Assembly (NCBI RefSeq): GCF_003048375.1
Contig: NZ_CP021643.1
Location: forward strand, 55,794 to 119,793
DNA: 64,000 nt
Source of the DNA: Campylobacter concisus
GTDB lineage: Bacteria > Campylobacterota > Campylobacteria > Campylobacterales > Campylobacteraceae
Reading direction: 5' to 3'
Shown: positions 44,251 to 52,830 of the stretch, one piece after another
Numbering within the stretch: the first letter of the stretch is position 1
How the letters are laid out: every line of letters begins with the position of its first letter
Translations under genes and position numbers: made by a program
Notes under the pieces: generated by a model
The model's input: only the letters and a program-made list of their open reading frames with translations
The model's database searches: none
Told to the model about the DNA's origin: nothing

Positions 44251-44835
44251 TAATACAACAAAATCATTTTTTTCATTTTAAAAAAATATTTTTTATAAAT
44301 AAAGTTACTATTTTTATTTTTTATTTTTTTCCTAATTTCTAACAATTATTGGAAAGCAGGGCTATTTTTAGCAGATACAAGTAAAAAAAGAAAAAAATAT
44401 CATATACGAGTTAAAAAATATCATATATAAGTTAAATTTATAGTTCTACATCGCATATTACTTAAAAATATCGTATATAAGTTAAAGAGTATCATACGTA
44501 AGTTAAAACCTACTGTATTAGAGTTAATTTTATTAATAACCAAGCTATGAGCAACTTGTATATTTTTTATTAAAACAATACAACAAAATTATTTTTTATA
44601 CCCAAAAAAATATTTCTTATAAAAAGAATTACTATATCTACTTTTTTATTTTTTATCTAATTTCTAACATTAGCGATAAAATTGGCAATAAATTTTAGAA
44701 AAATATCATATATAAGTTAAAAAATATCATATATAAGTTAAAAAGTGTTATATACAAGTTAATTCTTTAGTAAAGTATCATATATAAGTTAATAAGTATC
44801 ATATATAAGTTAATAAGTATCATATATAAGTTAAA
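44251..44835. repeat. Replicon 1 origin: duplicated module with 18-bp iterons
   Basis: Two similar modules of about 260 bases, offset by about 325, each start with AATACAACAAAAT and poly-T/A sequence. Each then contains CTAATTTCTAAC (44332-44343 and 44657-44668) and ends in iterons of consensus TATCATATATAAGTTAAA. Module 1 iterons start at 44398, 44419, 44469, 44490 and, degenerate, 44511. Module 2 iterons start at 44704, 44725, 44746, 44776, 44797 and 44818. Spacing within runs is exactly 21 bases, two helical turns, as expected for initiator binding. It lies directly upstream of the Rep gene. Confidence 0.85.
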
Positions 44836-44918
44836 AAAATACATTTTTTTTTACTAATTTTATACAAAATAAAAGATTTATTATGTATAGTATCGGATCA
44901 TTTAATAAAAGGACAAAT

Positions 44919-46610
44919 ATGGCTTTAAATATAGAAAAAGTAGGAGAAGATTTAAATGATTTTCCAGAGAAACCGCTTTTATGTCAAAATTTTTTACCTA
45001 TGCCAAGATCACAGATTACTCTTTTGTATGGTGAGCCAGGAAGTGGAAAATCTTTTTTAGCGCTAAGATGTGCTGCTGAGCTAATAAATAACGGTGAGCG
45101 TATTTTATATGTTAGCCTTGAGGATAACAAAGACTCTTTCAATAAAAGATGCGATGTTATTTCATCGTTTTATGAATTTGAGAAAAACAAAATTTCTGTA
45201 ACATATAGCAAGCCCAAAAAAGATTTTTTTGAAGATCTAAAAAAAGAGCTTAGCATACATTTTTTTGACCTCATAATAATCGATACTTTTTCTGTCTTTT
45301 TCTCAGAAATGTGTAAAAATATTTATGGCAGCACAAAAGCCCCAGACGAAAACGATAACGGCGCAGTAAATTTCATTATGAACGAATTTAAAAATTTGTG
45401 TGACGAATGCCATACAGCATTTTTAATCATTCATCACTCAAATAAGGGAAATACGGACATAAGAGGCGCAAGCAGTATCAAAAATTCACCACGTGCAGTA
45501 TATAAAATTATAAGCCCGACTGAGAATACTGGTTTTAGACATATTGAAATTGACAAAGAAAATCTTGGTATTAGAAATTCTTTTATCGAGCAAGATGTTC
45601 AAATTTTGCCAATCACGGACTTTGACAAAAAGAACATCCAAAAAAGCGAAACACCTATAAAAACTACCTTGCAGCAAACAGAACTTATTAAATTTAACAA
45701 GGGTTATATTTCAGTAAATGAGTGTAGAGCGATACTATTTTTAGGAGCTGAAAGAATAATAGGCTCTAATATTTATGACGTTTTCATGAAAAATAACAAG
45801 TCAATAACTTTTGTTCAGAAACTAGAAAGTGGATATATTGAAACTACAATCAAAAATCAAATTCTCACTCAACAGCACAGAACTATACTAGATTATATCC
45901 TTAGGGATTTTAGTTTCAAATTAAAAAATACAAAACTAGATGGAGAAGAAGTTCAGCTTAGTGCAATATTAGAACCATACAAATTTTTGAAAAAAATGGG
46001 CAAAAACCCAAGATCATATAAATGGCTTAAAGAAAAACTCTATGAACTTGGAAATTTTATGTATAACATTAAGATTGTATTGAACGGCGAGAAAGACAAT
46101 GAAAATATAGTATTTGAAAGAAGAAACATGCAAATACTAAGGACAGACATTTTAGAGCGAGAAAGCGACAATAGTAAAAACGTTAAAAAGAATATAATAA
46201 TTTATCTCAGGCCAGAGTATTCTAATATGCTCAAGCAACAATCGCTTCTTGATTATAGCGATAGGCTGTATCTTATTGATCAAATATCTAATCCAATTAT
46301 TCAAGATCTAATACGCTTCCTTTTCACCGTGCAAAGCAAAAGCATTCTTCTGTCGGAATTTATAAAGATGAGGCAATATGACAAAATAGCTTCTGCACCA
46401 ACACTTACTAAGCTCAAAAAGAAACTCTTAGAGGAAAATCCAAATTTAAGTGAAAATTTTGGAATTGACATATCTCCTTTTGGGAACGATCTACTTATAA
46501 ATTTTAAGCGTCCAAAAGAGATCAAATTTTACTCGGATAAAAAAGACAAGTATATATATCCGACATTAAAAGAACCTACGCTTTTTGATACAGCGTATGA
46601 TCAAGATTAA
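44919..46610 (+). CDS. RepA-helicase-type replication protein (AAA_25 ATPase)
   Basis: 563 residues starting at MALNIEK, chosen over the ATG at 44883 because AAAGGA lies 6 bases before it. An N-terminal RecA-like hexameric helicase domain shows Walker A GEPGSGKS (38-45), Walker B in DLIIIDTFS and 'FLIIHHSNKG', as in RSF1010 RepA and phage or plasmid AAA_25 proteins. The C-terminal 280 residues resemble no helicase part and may hold the winged-helix initiator that reads the iterons. Iterons flank it on both sides, supporting an origin role. Confidence 0.75.
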   Translation: MALNIEKVGEDLNDFPEKPLLCQNFLPMPRSQITLLYGEPGSGKSFLALRCAAELINNGERILYVSLEDNKDSFNKRCDVISSFYEFEKNKISVTYSKPKKDFFEDLKKELSIHFFDLIIIDTFSVFFSEMCKNIYGSTKAPDENDNGAVNFIMNEFKNLCDECHTAFLIIHHSNKGNTDIRGASSIKNSPRAVYKIISPTENTGFRHIEIDKENLGIRNSFIEQDVQILPITDFDKKNIQKSETPIKTTLQQTELIKFNKGYISVNECRAILFLGAERIIGSNIYDVFMKNNKSITFVQKLESGYIETTIKNQILTQQHRTILDYILRDFSFKLKNTKLDGEEVQLSAILEPYKFLKKMGKNPRSYKWLKEKLYELGNFMYNIKIVLNGEKDNENIVFERRNMQILRTDILERESDNSKNVKKNIIIYLRPEYSNMLKQQSLLDYSDRLYLIDQISNPIIQDLIRFLFTVQSKSILLSEFIKMRQYDKIASAPTLTKLKKKLLEENPNLSENFGIDISPFGNDLLINFKRPKEIKFYSDKKDKYIYPTLKEPTLFDTAYDQD

Positions 46611-46631
46611 ATACCCAAAGAGGTATCTGAG

Positions 46632-46660
46632 AGAAATATTTTTTAATATTTCTTTTTTTT
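46632..46660 (+). terminator. Terminator after the replicon 1 Rep gene
   Basis: A 9-bp stem (AGAAATATT at 46632-46640 with 46645-46653) is followed by a T-run to 46660. It lies 21 bases past the stop codon. Confidence 0.7.
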
Positions 46661-46676
46661 ATATTTTTAGGGCGAT

Positions 46677-46809
46677 GTTAGAAATTCGATAAATTTGTTG
46701 GAAATTAGATAAATTTTGTTAGAAATTCGATAAATTTGTTGGAAATTAGATAAATTCTTAAGCGATTTTAAGCAATTTAGTTAAATTTTGTTAGAAATTA
46801 GATAAATTC
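46677..46809. repeat. Second repeat family downstream of the Rep gene
   Basis: Five copies of GTTAGAAATTAGATAAATTT (one or two mismatches) start at 46677, 46697, 46718, 46738 and 46790, with 20-21 base spacing in the first four. The core GTTAGAAATTAG also occurs inverted in both upstream modules (44332, 44657). These are iteron-like sites. The rest of the 46611-46961 gap is AT-rich promoter sequence. Confidence 0.75.
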
Positions 46810-46922
46810 TTAGATCAGGTGTCAATATTTTCAAAATTGGTTTATTCCTTTGCTAATAATATTTAAATATCTAAATATTATCTATAATACTATATAATTT
46901 AAGTTAATTTTAAAATATTTTA

Positions 46923-46944
46923 TATTATAATTATTTATATTAAA
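46923..46944 (+). promoter_or_regulatory. Shared AT promoter block for the 46962 operon
   Basis: Core TATTATAATTATTTATATTA with a TATAAT box. An upstream TTTAAGTTAA element lies about 20 bases earlier. AAAGGATACAAA leads into the ATG at 46962. Confidence 0.6.
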
Positions 46945-46961
46945 ACAATAAAGGATACAAA

Positions 46962-47183
46962 ATGAAAGATTTAAGAGGACAAGAAGCTTTAGCTCTTATT
47001 AGAGAGCTAGAGAGCAAAGATGATGCTACTGTTCTTTTTAGTGGGAGAAAGTATGTTGATATAGCTGCCGTTGAAAGCTTTGTATCAGATAACAGCTTAA
47101 TGGAATTATATAAAAATAAACAAATCACCATTGTAGAGTTTTGGAACAATGGGAAATATGATTACATTTTAAAGACATTATAG
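46962..47183 (+). CDS. Hypothetical small protein
   Basis: 73 residues, AAAGGA before the ATG. Helix then beta pattern (RELESKDDATVLFSGRKYVDIAAVESF). First gene of an accessory operon driven by the shared promoter block. No family recognised. Confidence 0.5.
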   Translation: MKDLRGQEALALIRELESKDDATVLFSGRKYVDIAAVESFVSDNSLMELYKNKQITIVEFWNNGKYDYILKTL

Positions 47184-47194
47184 AAGGATACAAA

Positions 47195-47485
47195 ATGGGT
47201 TTTAGAGCTTTTTTAGTAAAAGATTTTAATATCGAGTATGATGCGTGTTTGGATTTTGATTACGATCGTGAAGGATTTAGCGAAATGCTAAATAAATGCA
47301 AAGTAGGCTACAATCGCTTTGAAGATTATGATGAAATAGATTGTGATGCCTTATTAAACGTTAGCGAAGAGCAAATTTTAGCGCTAAAGGATTATAAACA
47401 AGAAGCAATGAGGAAGCTTATTAGCGGTGCCAAAAACTTTAATTATGCAGTAAAAAGCAACTGGTTAAGAGTTGAATGGTTTTAA
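47195..47485 (+). CDS. Hypothetical small acidic protein
   Basis: 96 residues, rich in Asp, Glu and aromatic residues, without export signals. GAAGGATACAAA precedes the ATG, the same leader as the previous gene. Function unknown; possibly phage-derived given the YopX-family neighbours. Confidence 0.5.
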   Translation: MGFRAFLVKDFNIEYDACLDFDYDREGFSEMLNKCKVGYNRFEDYDEIDCDALLNVSEEQILALKDYKQEAMRKLISGAKNFNYAVKSNWLRVEWF

Positions 47486-47509
47486 AAAAATAAATAGGAG
47501 AACAAGACA

Positions 47510-47734
47510 ATGACACAAGCTGGAGATAAATTTAGAAAAGAACTAGATATGTTTTTGCTAAAAGAGGGTAGCGATATTACGCAAGAGGACTGGATAGAGG
47601 TTCTGTCATATTTGGTAGCAAATTTGGAAGATAAAAAAAGTATAGATGCTTTTATGGATAGTATGCCCTTTGATATAAGGGCTTATATGAAAGACAATCT
47701 TTCAAAAGAGCCTTTTAAAACAAAAGCAAAATAA
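47510..47734 (+). CDS. Hypothetical small protein
   Basis: 74 residues, helical and acidic. AGGAGAACAAG upstream supports the start. It is in the same operon, 24 bases after the previous stop. No motif. Confidence 0.5.
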   Translation: MTQAGDKFRKELDMFLLKEGSDITQEDWIEVLSYLVANLEDKKSIDAFMDSMPFDIRAYMKDNLSKEPFKTKAK

Positions 47735-47744
47735 AGGGCATAAA

Positions 47745-48152
47745 ATGAGAGATGTTAGATTTAGAGCTTGGGTCTATGATCCAGATTTAGAAGAATACGT
47801 TATGAAAGATGTAGCTAAGTTAGACTTTTACCTAGATACCTTTGAAGTATCTATGGTATATACATTAGCTACTGTGCAGAGAAAACCTACGGAATTCACT
47901 TTTGTCCCTTACGACATAAAAGACGTAATCCTTATGCAGGACACTGGCTTAAAAGATAAAAACAATAAAAAAATTTATGATGGAGATATTCTTCATTTTT
48001 CAAATGGAAATATAGGAAAAGTTTTTTTGAGCAATCTAAGAGTAGGTTTTGATGTGGCTTTTGATGGAGCTATCCCTGAAGAGTTAGATGTTGGACTAGC
48101 TGATAGAAGCGAAGTCATAGGAAACATCCACGAGAATAGAGCTATTAAATGA
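47745..48152 (+). CDS. YopX-family protein
   Basis: 135 residues with the family hallmarks: 'RFRAWVYD' at the N-terminus, 'MQDTGLKDKNNKKIYDGDIL' in the middle and 'EVIGNIHEN' at the end. YopX proteins are small beta-rich proteins of phages and plasmids with unknown biochemical role. It overlaps the start of the broken YopX-like gene that follows by 4 bases. Confidence 0.85.
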   Translation: MRDVRFRAWVYDPDLEEYVMKDVAKLDFYLDTFEVSMVYTLATVQRKPTEFTFVPYDIKDVILMQDTGLKDKNNKKIYDGDILHFSNGNIGKVFLSNLRVGFDVAFDGAIPEELDVGLADRSEVIGNIHENRAIK

Positions 48153-48337
48153 GATCGTTAAAATATAGAGCTTATATTAAAGACTACAACAAAGTAGTTA
48201 ATGTCGATAGACTAGGTCTTAACTGGGACGGATCAGTTCAAGAGATTATAGTATCAGAAAAAGATCTAGAAGGTAAAAACGAGCAGTTTGAGCTTATGCA
48301 ATATATTAGCGAGTGCCCTAAGCAAAAACAAAGGTGA
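48149..48337 (+). pseudogene. YopX-family gene truncated by a TnpB element (5' part)
   Basis: The frame matches YopX through 'FELMQY' and then changes to an unrelated tail (ISECPKQKQR) at the point where the TnpB element begins, near 48306. The missing middle would contain the TGLKDKNGKEIY-type segment. The 3' remnant is at 49494-49565. Confidence 0.75.
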
Positions 48338-48345
48338 AAAAAACT

Positions 48346-49446
48346 ATGTTGCTAGCATACAAATATAAGCTTTATAAGTCTAAAAAGACAAAGCATATAG
48401 ATGAACTTATAAATATAGCTTGTAGTATTTATAATCATTGTATAGCCTTGCATAAAAGACACTATAAGCTTTATCATAAAAGCCTAAACAAAGTTAAACT
48501 TCAAAAACACTTAACTAAATTAAAGAAGCTAGATAAATATAAAAAATGGAATAACTTAGGTTCGCAAGCAATTCAGCAAATAACCGAAAGAATAGACAAT
48601 GCTTATAAAAAATTCTTCAAAAAACAAGGCGAACTACCTAGCTTTAAAAAGCGTATTAAATACAAATCTTTCACTCTAAAAGGAAGTGTGGGCTATAAGC
48701 TAAAAGATAATGTTATTTGTCTTAATGGCTATGATTTTAAATTCAGCAAAAATCAAACTATAAATGCTGATGATAAAATTAAGACCTTAACCATTAAAAG
48801 AGATAATCTAGGTTCTTTTTATATCTGTGTTAGTTTAGAAACAAAAGACAAAAATCATATCACAACAGGTAAAAGCGTGGGTATAGACTTTGGACTTAAA
48901 ACATTTCTAACGCTTAGCGATAGCACAACTATAAATTCACCTCTAATTTATCTCAAATCTCTAAAAGAGCTAAAAACTAAACAAAGAAAGCTTAGCTTAA
49001 AAAAAATTGGTTCAAATAATAGATCCAAAGCTAAATTAGAATTAGCCAAATTTCATATAAAACTAGCTAATCAAAGAAAAGATTATTTTTTTAAACTCGC
49101 AAGTGATTTAGCTAAAAAATATGATAATGTCTTTATTGAAGACCTAAATTTGAAAGCTATGGTTAAAATTTGGGGCAGAAAGATAAATGATTTGGCTTTT
49201 AATGAATTTATCAATATTCTATCAACTAAGACAAATGTTGTTAAGATTGATAAATTTTATCCTAGTTCTAAGACTTGTAGTTGTTGTGGATATATCAAAA
49301 ATGATTTAAGTCTAAAAGATAGAATATTTGATTGTCCTAATTGCAATACAAAAATAGACAGAGATTATAACGCTAGTTTAAATATTTTTAGAGTTGGGGC
49401 ATCAACTCTTAGTGGAGAATTTGTAAGACCTACGAATGTAGGCTAA
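48346..49446 (+). CDS. tnpB: TnpB RNA-guided nuclease of IS605 group
   Basis: 366 residues from MLLAYKYKLY, the usual TnpB opening. RuvC residues are visible: Asp in SVGIDFGLKTF, Glu in VFIEDLNL and Asp in IDRDYNAS. The zinc ribbon CSCCG...CPNC is intact. TnpB uses an RNA from the element's right end to cut DNA next to a short target-adjacent motif. All catalytic residues appear kept. A GTG at 48334 is an alternative start. Confidence 0.92.
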   Translation: MLLAYKYKLYKSKKTKHIDELINIACSIYNHCIALHKRHYKLYHKSLNKVKLQKHLTKLKKLDKYKKWNNLGSQAIQQITERIDNAYKKFFKKQGELPSFKKRIKYKSFTLKGSVGYKLKDNVICLNGYDFKFSKNQTINADDKIKTLTIKRDNLGSFYICVSLETKDKNHITTGKSVGIDFGLKTFLTLSDSTTINSPLIYLKSLKELKTKQRKLSLKKIGSNNRSKAKLELAKFHIKLANQRKDYFFKLASDLAKKYDNVFIEDLNLKAMVKIWGRKINDLAFNEFINILSTKTNVVKIDKFYPSSKTCSCCGYIKNDLSLKDRIFDCPNCNTKIDRDYNASLNIFRVGASTLSGEFVRPTNVG

Positions 49447-49454
49447 ATTTGTTG

Positions 49455-49493
49455 ATGCTAGAAACCCCTGCATTTATGCGTGGGGAGTATGTC
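49455..49493 (+). ncRNA. Candidate 3' part of the TnpB guide (omega) RNA
   Basis: In the IS200/IS605 group the guide RNA overlaps the tnpB 3' end and ends at the element's right end. Here an imperfect hairpin (ACCCCTGCATTTATGCGTGG region, 49464-49486) lies just past the tnpB stop. The 20 or so bases after about 49494 would act as guide. Inferred from family knowledge. Confidence 0.5.
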
Positions 49494-49565
49494 ATATTTA
49501 TGTCTGCTGATATTTGTGAAATTGAGGTTTTGGGTAATAAATACGAAAATAAAGGACTTGTATAA
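49494..49565 (+). pseudogene. YopX-family remnant (3' part)
   Basis: Without its own start, this frame reads SADICEIEVLGNKYENKG and stops at 49563-49565. The pattern 'EVLGNxYEN' is the YopX C-terminal motif. It is the continuation of the gene broken at about 48306, with roughly 45 codons missing between the parts. Confidence 0.75.
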
Positions 49566-49748
49566 ATGGAAACTAAATTTTTAAGATATACGGCCAGGGA
49601 TAGAAAAAGCAAAAAGATACTATTTAAGAGCAGGATGGACGATGAAAACGTTTTGTATTTAAGAAAAAATGAAAGTTATAATATATTAAAAGATAAAGTT
49701 GTCTTTTTTTCTTTCTCGTGGATGTCGCGATATGACATTTACTTTTAA
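49566..49748 (+). CDS. Hypothetical small basic protein
   Basis: 60 residues beginning directly after the YopX remnant stop. Lys/Arg/Tyr-rich with no motif. AAAGGACTTGTATAA before the ATG gives a plausible ribosome site, so it may be translated by coupling to the former YopX frame. Confidence 0.4.
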   Translation: METKFLRYTARDRKSKKILFKSRMDDENVLYLRKNESYNILKDKVVFFSFSWMSRYDIYF

Positions 49749-49801
49749 CAAAAGAGATATTGAAAAAATTTGAAATAATTTTTATAAAAAAAGGATAAGA
49801 G

Positions 49802-50479
49802 ATGCTTGCTATTATGAAAGACGAATTTATTGAATATGCGCAAGAGGCAGAAGATGAAATTTTTAAAAGACGTATAAAAAAAGCAACAGATAACTTGTCT
49901 ATTAGTGATCTTATAGTTAAAATTACATCAATAGCTTCTTGTTTTATCCTGATCGCTCTCTTGTGCCTAAAAAATGTGGTCAATATAAATTTTGATTTTT
50001 GGTATTTATGCGCATCTTTTACTAGCTTGTTTGTTATTTTTATGGTTATACAAAACAGCAAGGCAATAGATAAAACATTTCAAAAGAAAATAAATAATAT
50101 AAGCAAAGATGATGCTTTCTTTGAAGAATTAGAACAAGATATGACCACGCACTTTGTGGATTTGGCATTAAGCAATATTAATATTAAAGAAACTGCTGTT
50201 AGACTAATAAAAGAAGGTAACTGTGAAAAAGCACAAGCTATTAATGCCTATATTAAAAATGAACAAATTAGCTTAGATCAATTTATTAACTCTTTATCGT
50301 ATCAAGCCCTAAATGAGATAATCTATGAATATAAAAAGGCTCGTGAGGAAGCAGTAGCAAGAGAAATTTCAGATTTTATTTATGCACAAAAGAGAGAGAT
50401 AGAGAATACACGCCTAAAAGAGGAGAAAAAACTAGATTTTTCAAATAAAAATTCTAACTTTGTTCTTGGCTTAGAATAG
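49802..50479 (+). CDS. Membrane protein with coiled-coil C-terminus
   Basis: 225 residues with two hydrophobic helices (about 38-56 and 62-78) followed by a long charged helical domain. AAAAGGATAAGAG precedes the ATG. No family recognised. Last gene of the 46.9-50.5 kb group. Confidence 0.5.
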   Translation: MLAIMKDEFIEYAQEAEDEIFKRRIKKATDNLSISDLIVKITSIASCFILIALLCLKNVVNINFDFWYLCASFTSLFVIFMVIQNSKAIDKTFQKKINNISKDDAFFEELEQDMTTHFVDLALSNINIKETAVRLIKEGNCEKAQAINAYIKNEQISLDQFINSLSYQALNEIIYEYKKAREEAVAREISDFIYAQKREIENTRLKEEKKLDFSNKNSNFVLGLE

Positions 50480-50623
50480 ATTTTTTAAAAGATCGGTGTT
50501 TGCTGATCTTGCTCCCAATAAAACCACTTTAAATCTACCTTTTTATAGATGCTTTTTTTACTTATTTTTATACTGGTAATTCGTCTTTTCTTTTTATATT
50601 TAAGTAAAAGTTAAACTATATTT

Positions 50624-50645
50624 TATTATAATTCTATAAATTAAA
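50624..50645 (+). promoter_or_regulatory. Shared AT promoter block for the 50663 operon
   Basis: Core TATTATAATTCTATAAATTA. An upstream TATTTAAGTAAA element lies about 25 bases earlier. 17 bases separate the block from the ATG. Confidence 0.6.
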
Positions 50646-50662
50646 TTTAGAAAGGATAAAGA

Positions 50663-50944
50663 ATGAAACCTATCTATATAGCAGCACTTGGAGATGCTTG
50701 GCTGTCTAAAGATAGCCTGAACGTAATAGGCTACTACTCTACGGAGAAAAAGGCATATAAAGCCTTAAGAGATGAAGTAGAAAAGCGAGGTTACGAGCTA
50801 TATAGCGGATATGCGCCGTGTATGGACTACCGAGTTCAAGGTGAGTATGGCATTTACCACAAAGACAAAAATGGCGACCACATAGATTTTGAAACATTTG
50901 GTTGCTATGACATAGAAGTCGTAAATATCAATGAAAGATACTAG
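50663..50944 (+). CDS. Hypothetical protein
   Basis: 93 residues, AAAGGATAAAGA before the ATG. Tyr-rich with 'YYSTEKKAYKALRDEVEKRGYELYSGY'. Likely a small phage or plasmid accessory protein. No motif. Confidence 0.5.
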   Translation: MKPIYIAALGDAWLSKDSLNVIGYYSTEKKAYKALRDEVEKRGYELYSGYAPCMDYRVQGEYGIYHKDKNGDHIDFETFGCYDIEVVNINERY

Positions 50945-50956
50945 CAGGAGCGTAAA

Positions 50957-51199
50957 ATGAGAGAAAATCTATTAACAGTCAATCAGCTAATCAAAGACTT
51001 GAAAAAACTATCAAAAAATGGTTATGGAAAAGCAAATATTCTTTTATCAAGCGATGACGAGGGCAATAACTATCACGAGTGCTATTTTACAGCAACTAAT
51101 ATTGATCAAGATTTGATTGACTGGTTCAATTTTTGTGGAAATGAAAGCTATGCGAGTGAAATTAAAAATAATCCAACAAGCTATATAGTGCTTGGATAA
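50957..51199 (+). CDS. Phage-type small protein
   Basis: 80 residues with 'LTVNQLIKDLKKL ... ANILLSSDDEGN', a pattern common in small phage proteins of unknown role (helix, then a strand with SDDEGN). A related but shorter protein is at 57094. AGGAG precedes the start. Confidence 0.5.
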   Translation: MRENLLTVNQLIKDLKKLSKNGYGKANILLSSDDEGNNYHECYFTATNIDQDLIDWFNFCGNESYASEIKNNPTSYIVLG

Positions 51200-51211
51200 A
51201 AAGGAAAAACT

Positions 51212-52816
51212 ATGACAACAGTGAAAATTTTAAAAGAAAACGACCAAGATTTTGAGTGGTATCCGACTACGGACGAAATTATAAATTGTGTAAAAAAACA
51301 CATCAATGCACAAACCTATGGTGGTTACAGCATACTAGACATAGGTGCTGGTGATGGCAGAGTATTAAAGGCATTAACTTATGGCAAAAATACGCTATGT
51401 TACTCCATTGAGAAAAGTGAAATACTGCGGAATAAACAAGATAAGGATATTATCCCTTTAGGGTGTGACCTTTGGCAAAACACCCTAATAGACAAAGAGA
51501 TGGATTTTATCTTTTGTAATCCACCTTATAGCGAATATGAAGCCTGGTGCGAAAAAATAATAAAAGAAGCAAATACTGAAAAAGGGATATATTTCGTTAT
51601 CCCTGAAAGATATAAACAAAGTGTAATCATAAATCAAGTTTTAAAGGCTAGAAAACTAGAGAATAAAATTTACTCTCTAGGATCATTTGATTTTTTAAAT
51701 GCTGAAAGAGGCGCACGCGCCAAGGTAGAAGTAGTTTTTGTAAAAATTGAAAATGAGAGATACAGTGATAACGTTTCAGCGTTTGATCTATTTTTGGATG
51801 AAAATTTTAAATTTAATACTACATCTAAATTTAATCAAGAAGCACAGCGTGAGCGTATCAAAAAAGAGCTGATAAATTCAAAAAATCATCTTGAAAGCCT
51901 GGTTGAGCTATACCAGGCGGATATGCAAAAGCTAATGTCTAATTTTCAGGCTATTGCTTCTCTTGATAGTGAGATTTTAGAAGAGATAGGCTTCAAAAAA
52001 GAAACTCTTAGGAAAAGTATAAGATCAAGAATAGAGGGACTAAAAAATCTATATTGGCAAGAGCTATTTAATAGGTATGAGCCTATAACGTCTAAATTTA
52101 TTGCCAACTATCGCAATACTATTTTAGAAAAATTAAGTTCTCGTAGGAATATTGATTTTAACATTGGGAACATATACGCCATAACAATTTGGTTTTTAAA
52201 AAATGCAAGTGGTAGTTTTTCGGAGCAGTTATTAGACTTTTATCTTTTTTTGGCAGAAAAAGATAATCTTAGAGCTTATAAATCTAATATAAAATTTACG
52301 TCTGACAAATGGAAATATATGAGATCAGATGAATTAAAAGATTTTTTAAGAAAAGAGAAAGACGCTAGAGCAAGCCTTGATTATAGGCTAGTTTTGTCAC
52401 AAAAGAGATTTGTGGAAACAAACTATTATGGAGCTTGCTTTTTGTCTTATAGTGCTGTAGATTTTCTAAACGACATTCAAGTCTTAGCAAGAAATTTGGG
52501 CTTTGCGGTAAATAATCAAGAATTTAAAAGAGGGTATAGGGAATACCCTATATGTTCAGGTGAAAAAAATTATATTTATTCTACTGACGGCGACATCTTG
52601 GTTGAATATAAAATTTATAAAAATGGCAATATGCACATAAAAATTGATCAAGAACTTATAAAAGCCATCAACATAGAGGCAGGCAGATTATTAGGCTGGT
52701 TAAGAAGTCCAGCTGAAGCAGGCTCTGAATTGAATATGAAAGAAGCTGAGGCAAGACAATATTTTGGAAAACTTGTCGAGATACCTATGAGCAGCATTAA
52801 AATGCTTGTAGCATGA
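51212..52816 (+). CDS. DNA adenine methyltransferase-like protein with DUF4942-like C-terminus
   Basis: 534 residues. The SAM-binding motif LDIGAGDGRV (about 43-52) and catalytic motif NPPY (near 103-106) identify an amino-methyltransferase of the N6-adenine type. The C-terminal 300 residues are helical then beta-rich and fit DUF4942, a partner domain of many phage and plasmid methyltransferases. No restriction gene is nearby, so it is probably an orphan methylase. The recognition site cannot be read from sequence. Confidence 0.75.
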   Translation: MTTVKILKENDQDFEWYPTTDEIINCVKKHINAQTYGGYSILDIGAGDGRVLKALTYGKNTLCYSIEKSEILRNKQDKDIIPLGCDLWQNTLIDKEMDFIFCNPPYSEYEAWCEKIIKEANTEKGIYFVIPERYKQSVIINQVLKARKLENKIYSLGSFDFLNAERGARAKVEVVFVKIENERYSDNVSAFDLFLDENFKFNTTSKFNQEAQRERIKKELINSKNHLESLVELYQADMQKLMSNFQAIASLDSEILEEIGFKKETLRKSIRSRIEGLKNLYWQELFNRYEPITSKFIANYRNTILEKLSSRRNIDFNIGNIYAITIWFLKNASGSFSEQLLDFYLFLAEKDNLRAYKSNIKFTSDKWKYMRSDELKDFLRKEKDARASLDYRLVLSQKRFVETNYYGACFLSYSAVDFLNDIQVLARNLGFAVNNQEFKRGYREYPICSGEKNYIYSTDGDILVEYKIYKNGNMHIKIDQELIKAINIEAGRLLGWLRSPAEAGSELNMKEAEARQYFGKLVEIPMSSIKMLVA

Positions 52817-52830
52817 AATAGGGGGCTTTT

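Larger units (their letters stand above)
48306..49493 (+). mobile_element. IS200/IS605-group element carrying only tnpB
   Basis: About 1.2 kb, bounded by interrupted YopX-family coding sequence. No tnpA transposase is present. The right end after tnpB carries a hairpin (CCCC/GGGG with inner GCAT/ATGC, 49465-49486) and finishes near ATGTCA, as in many TnpB elements. The left boundary is placed where YopX similarity stops. Ends are approximate. Confidence 0.7.

Noticed and set aside
46677..46809. Short CRISPR-like array downstream of the helicase-type Rep gene
   Set aside because: The units are 20-21 bases and nearly head to tail, with no unique spacers of normal length and no cas gene. They fit iterons.
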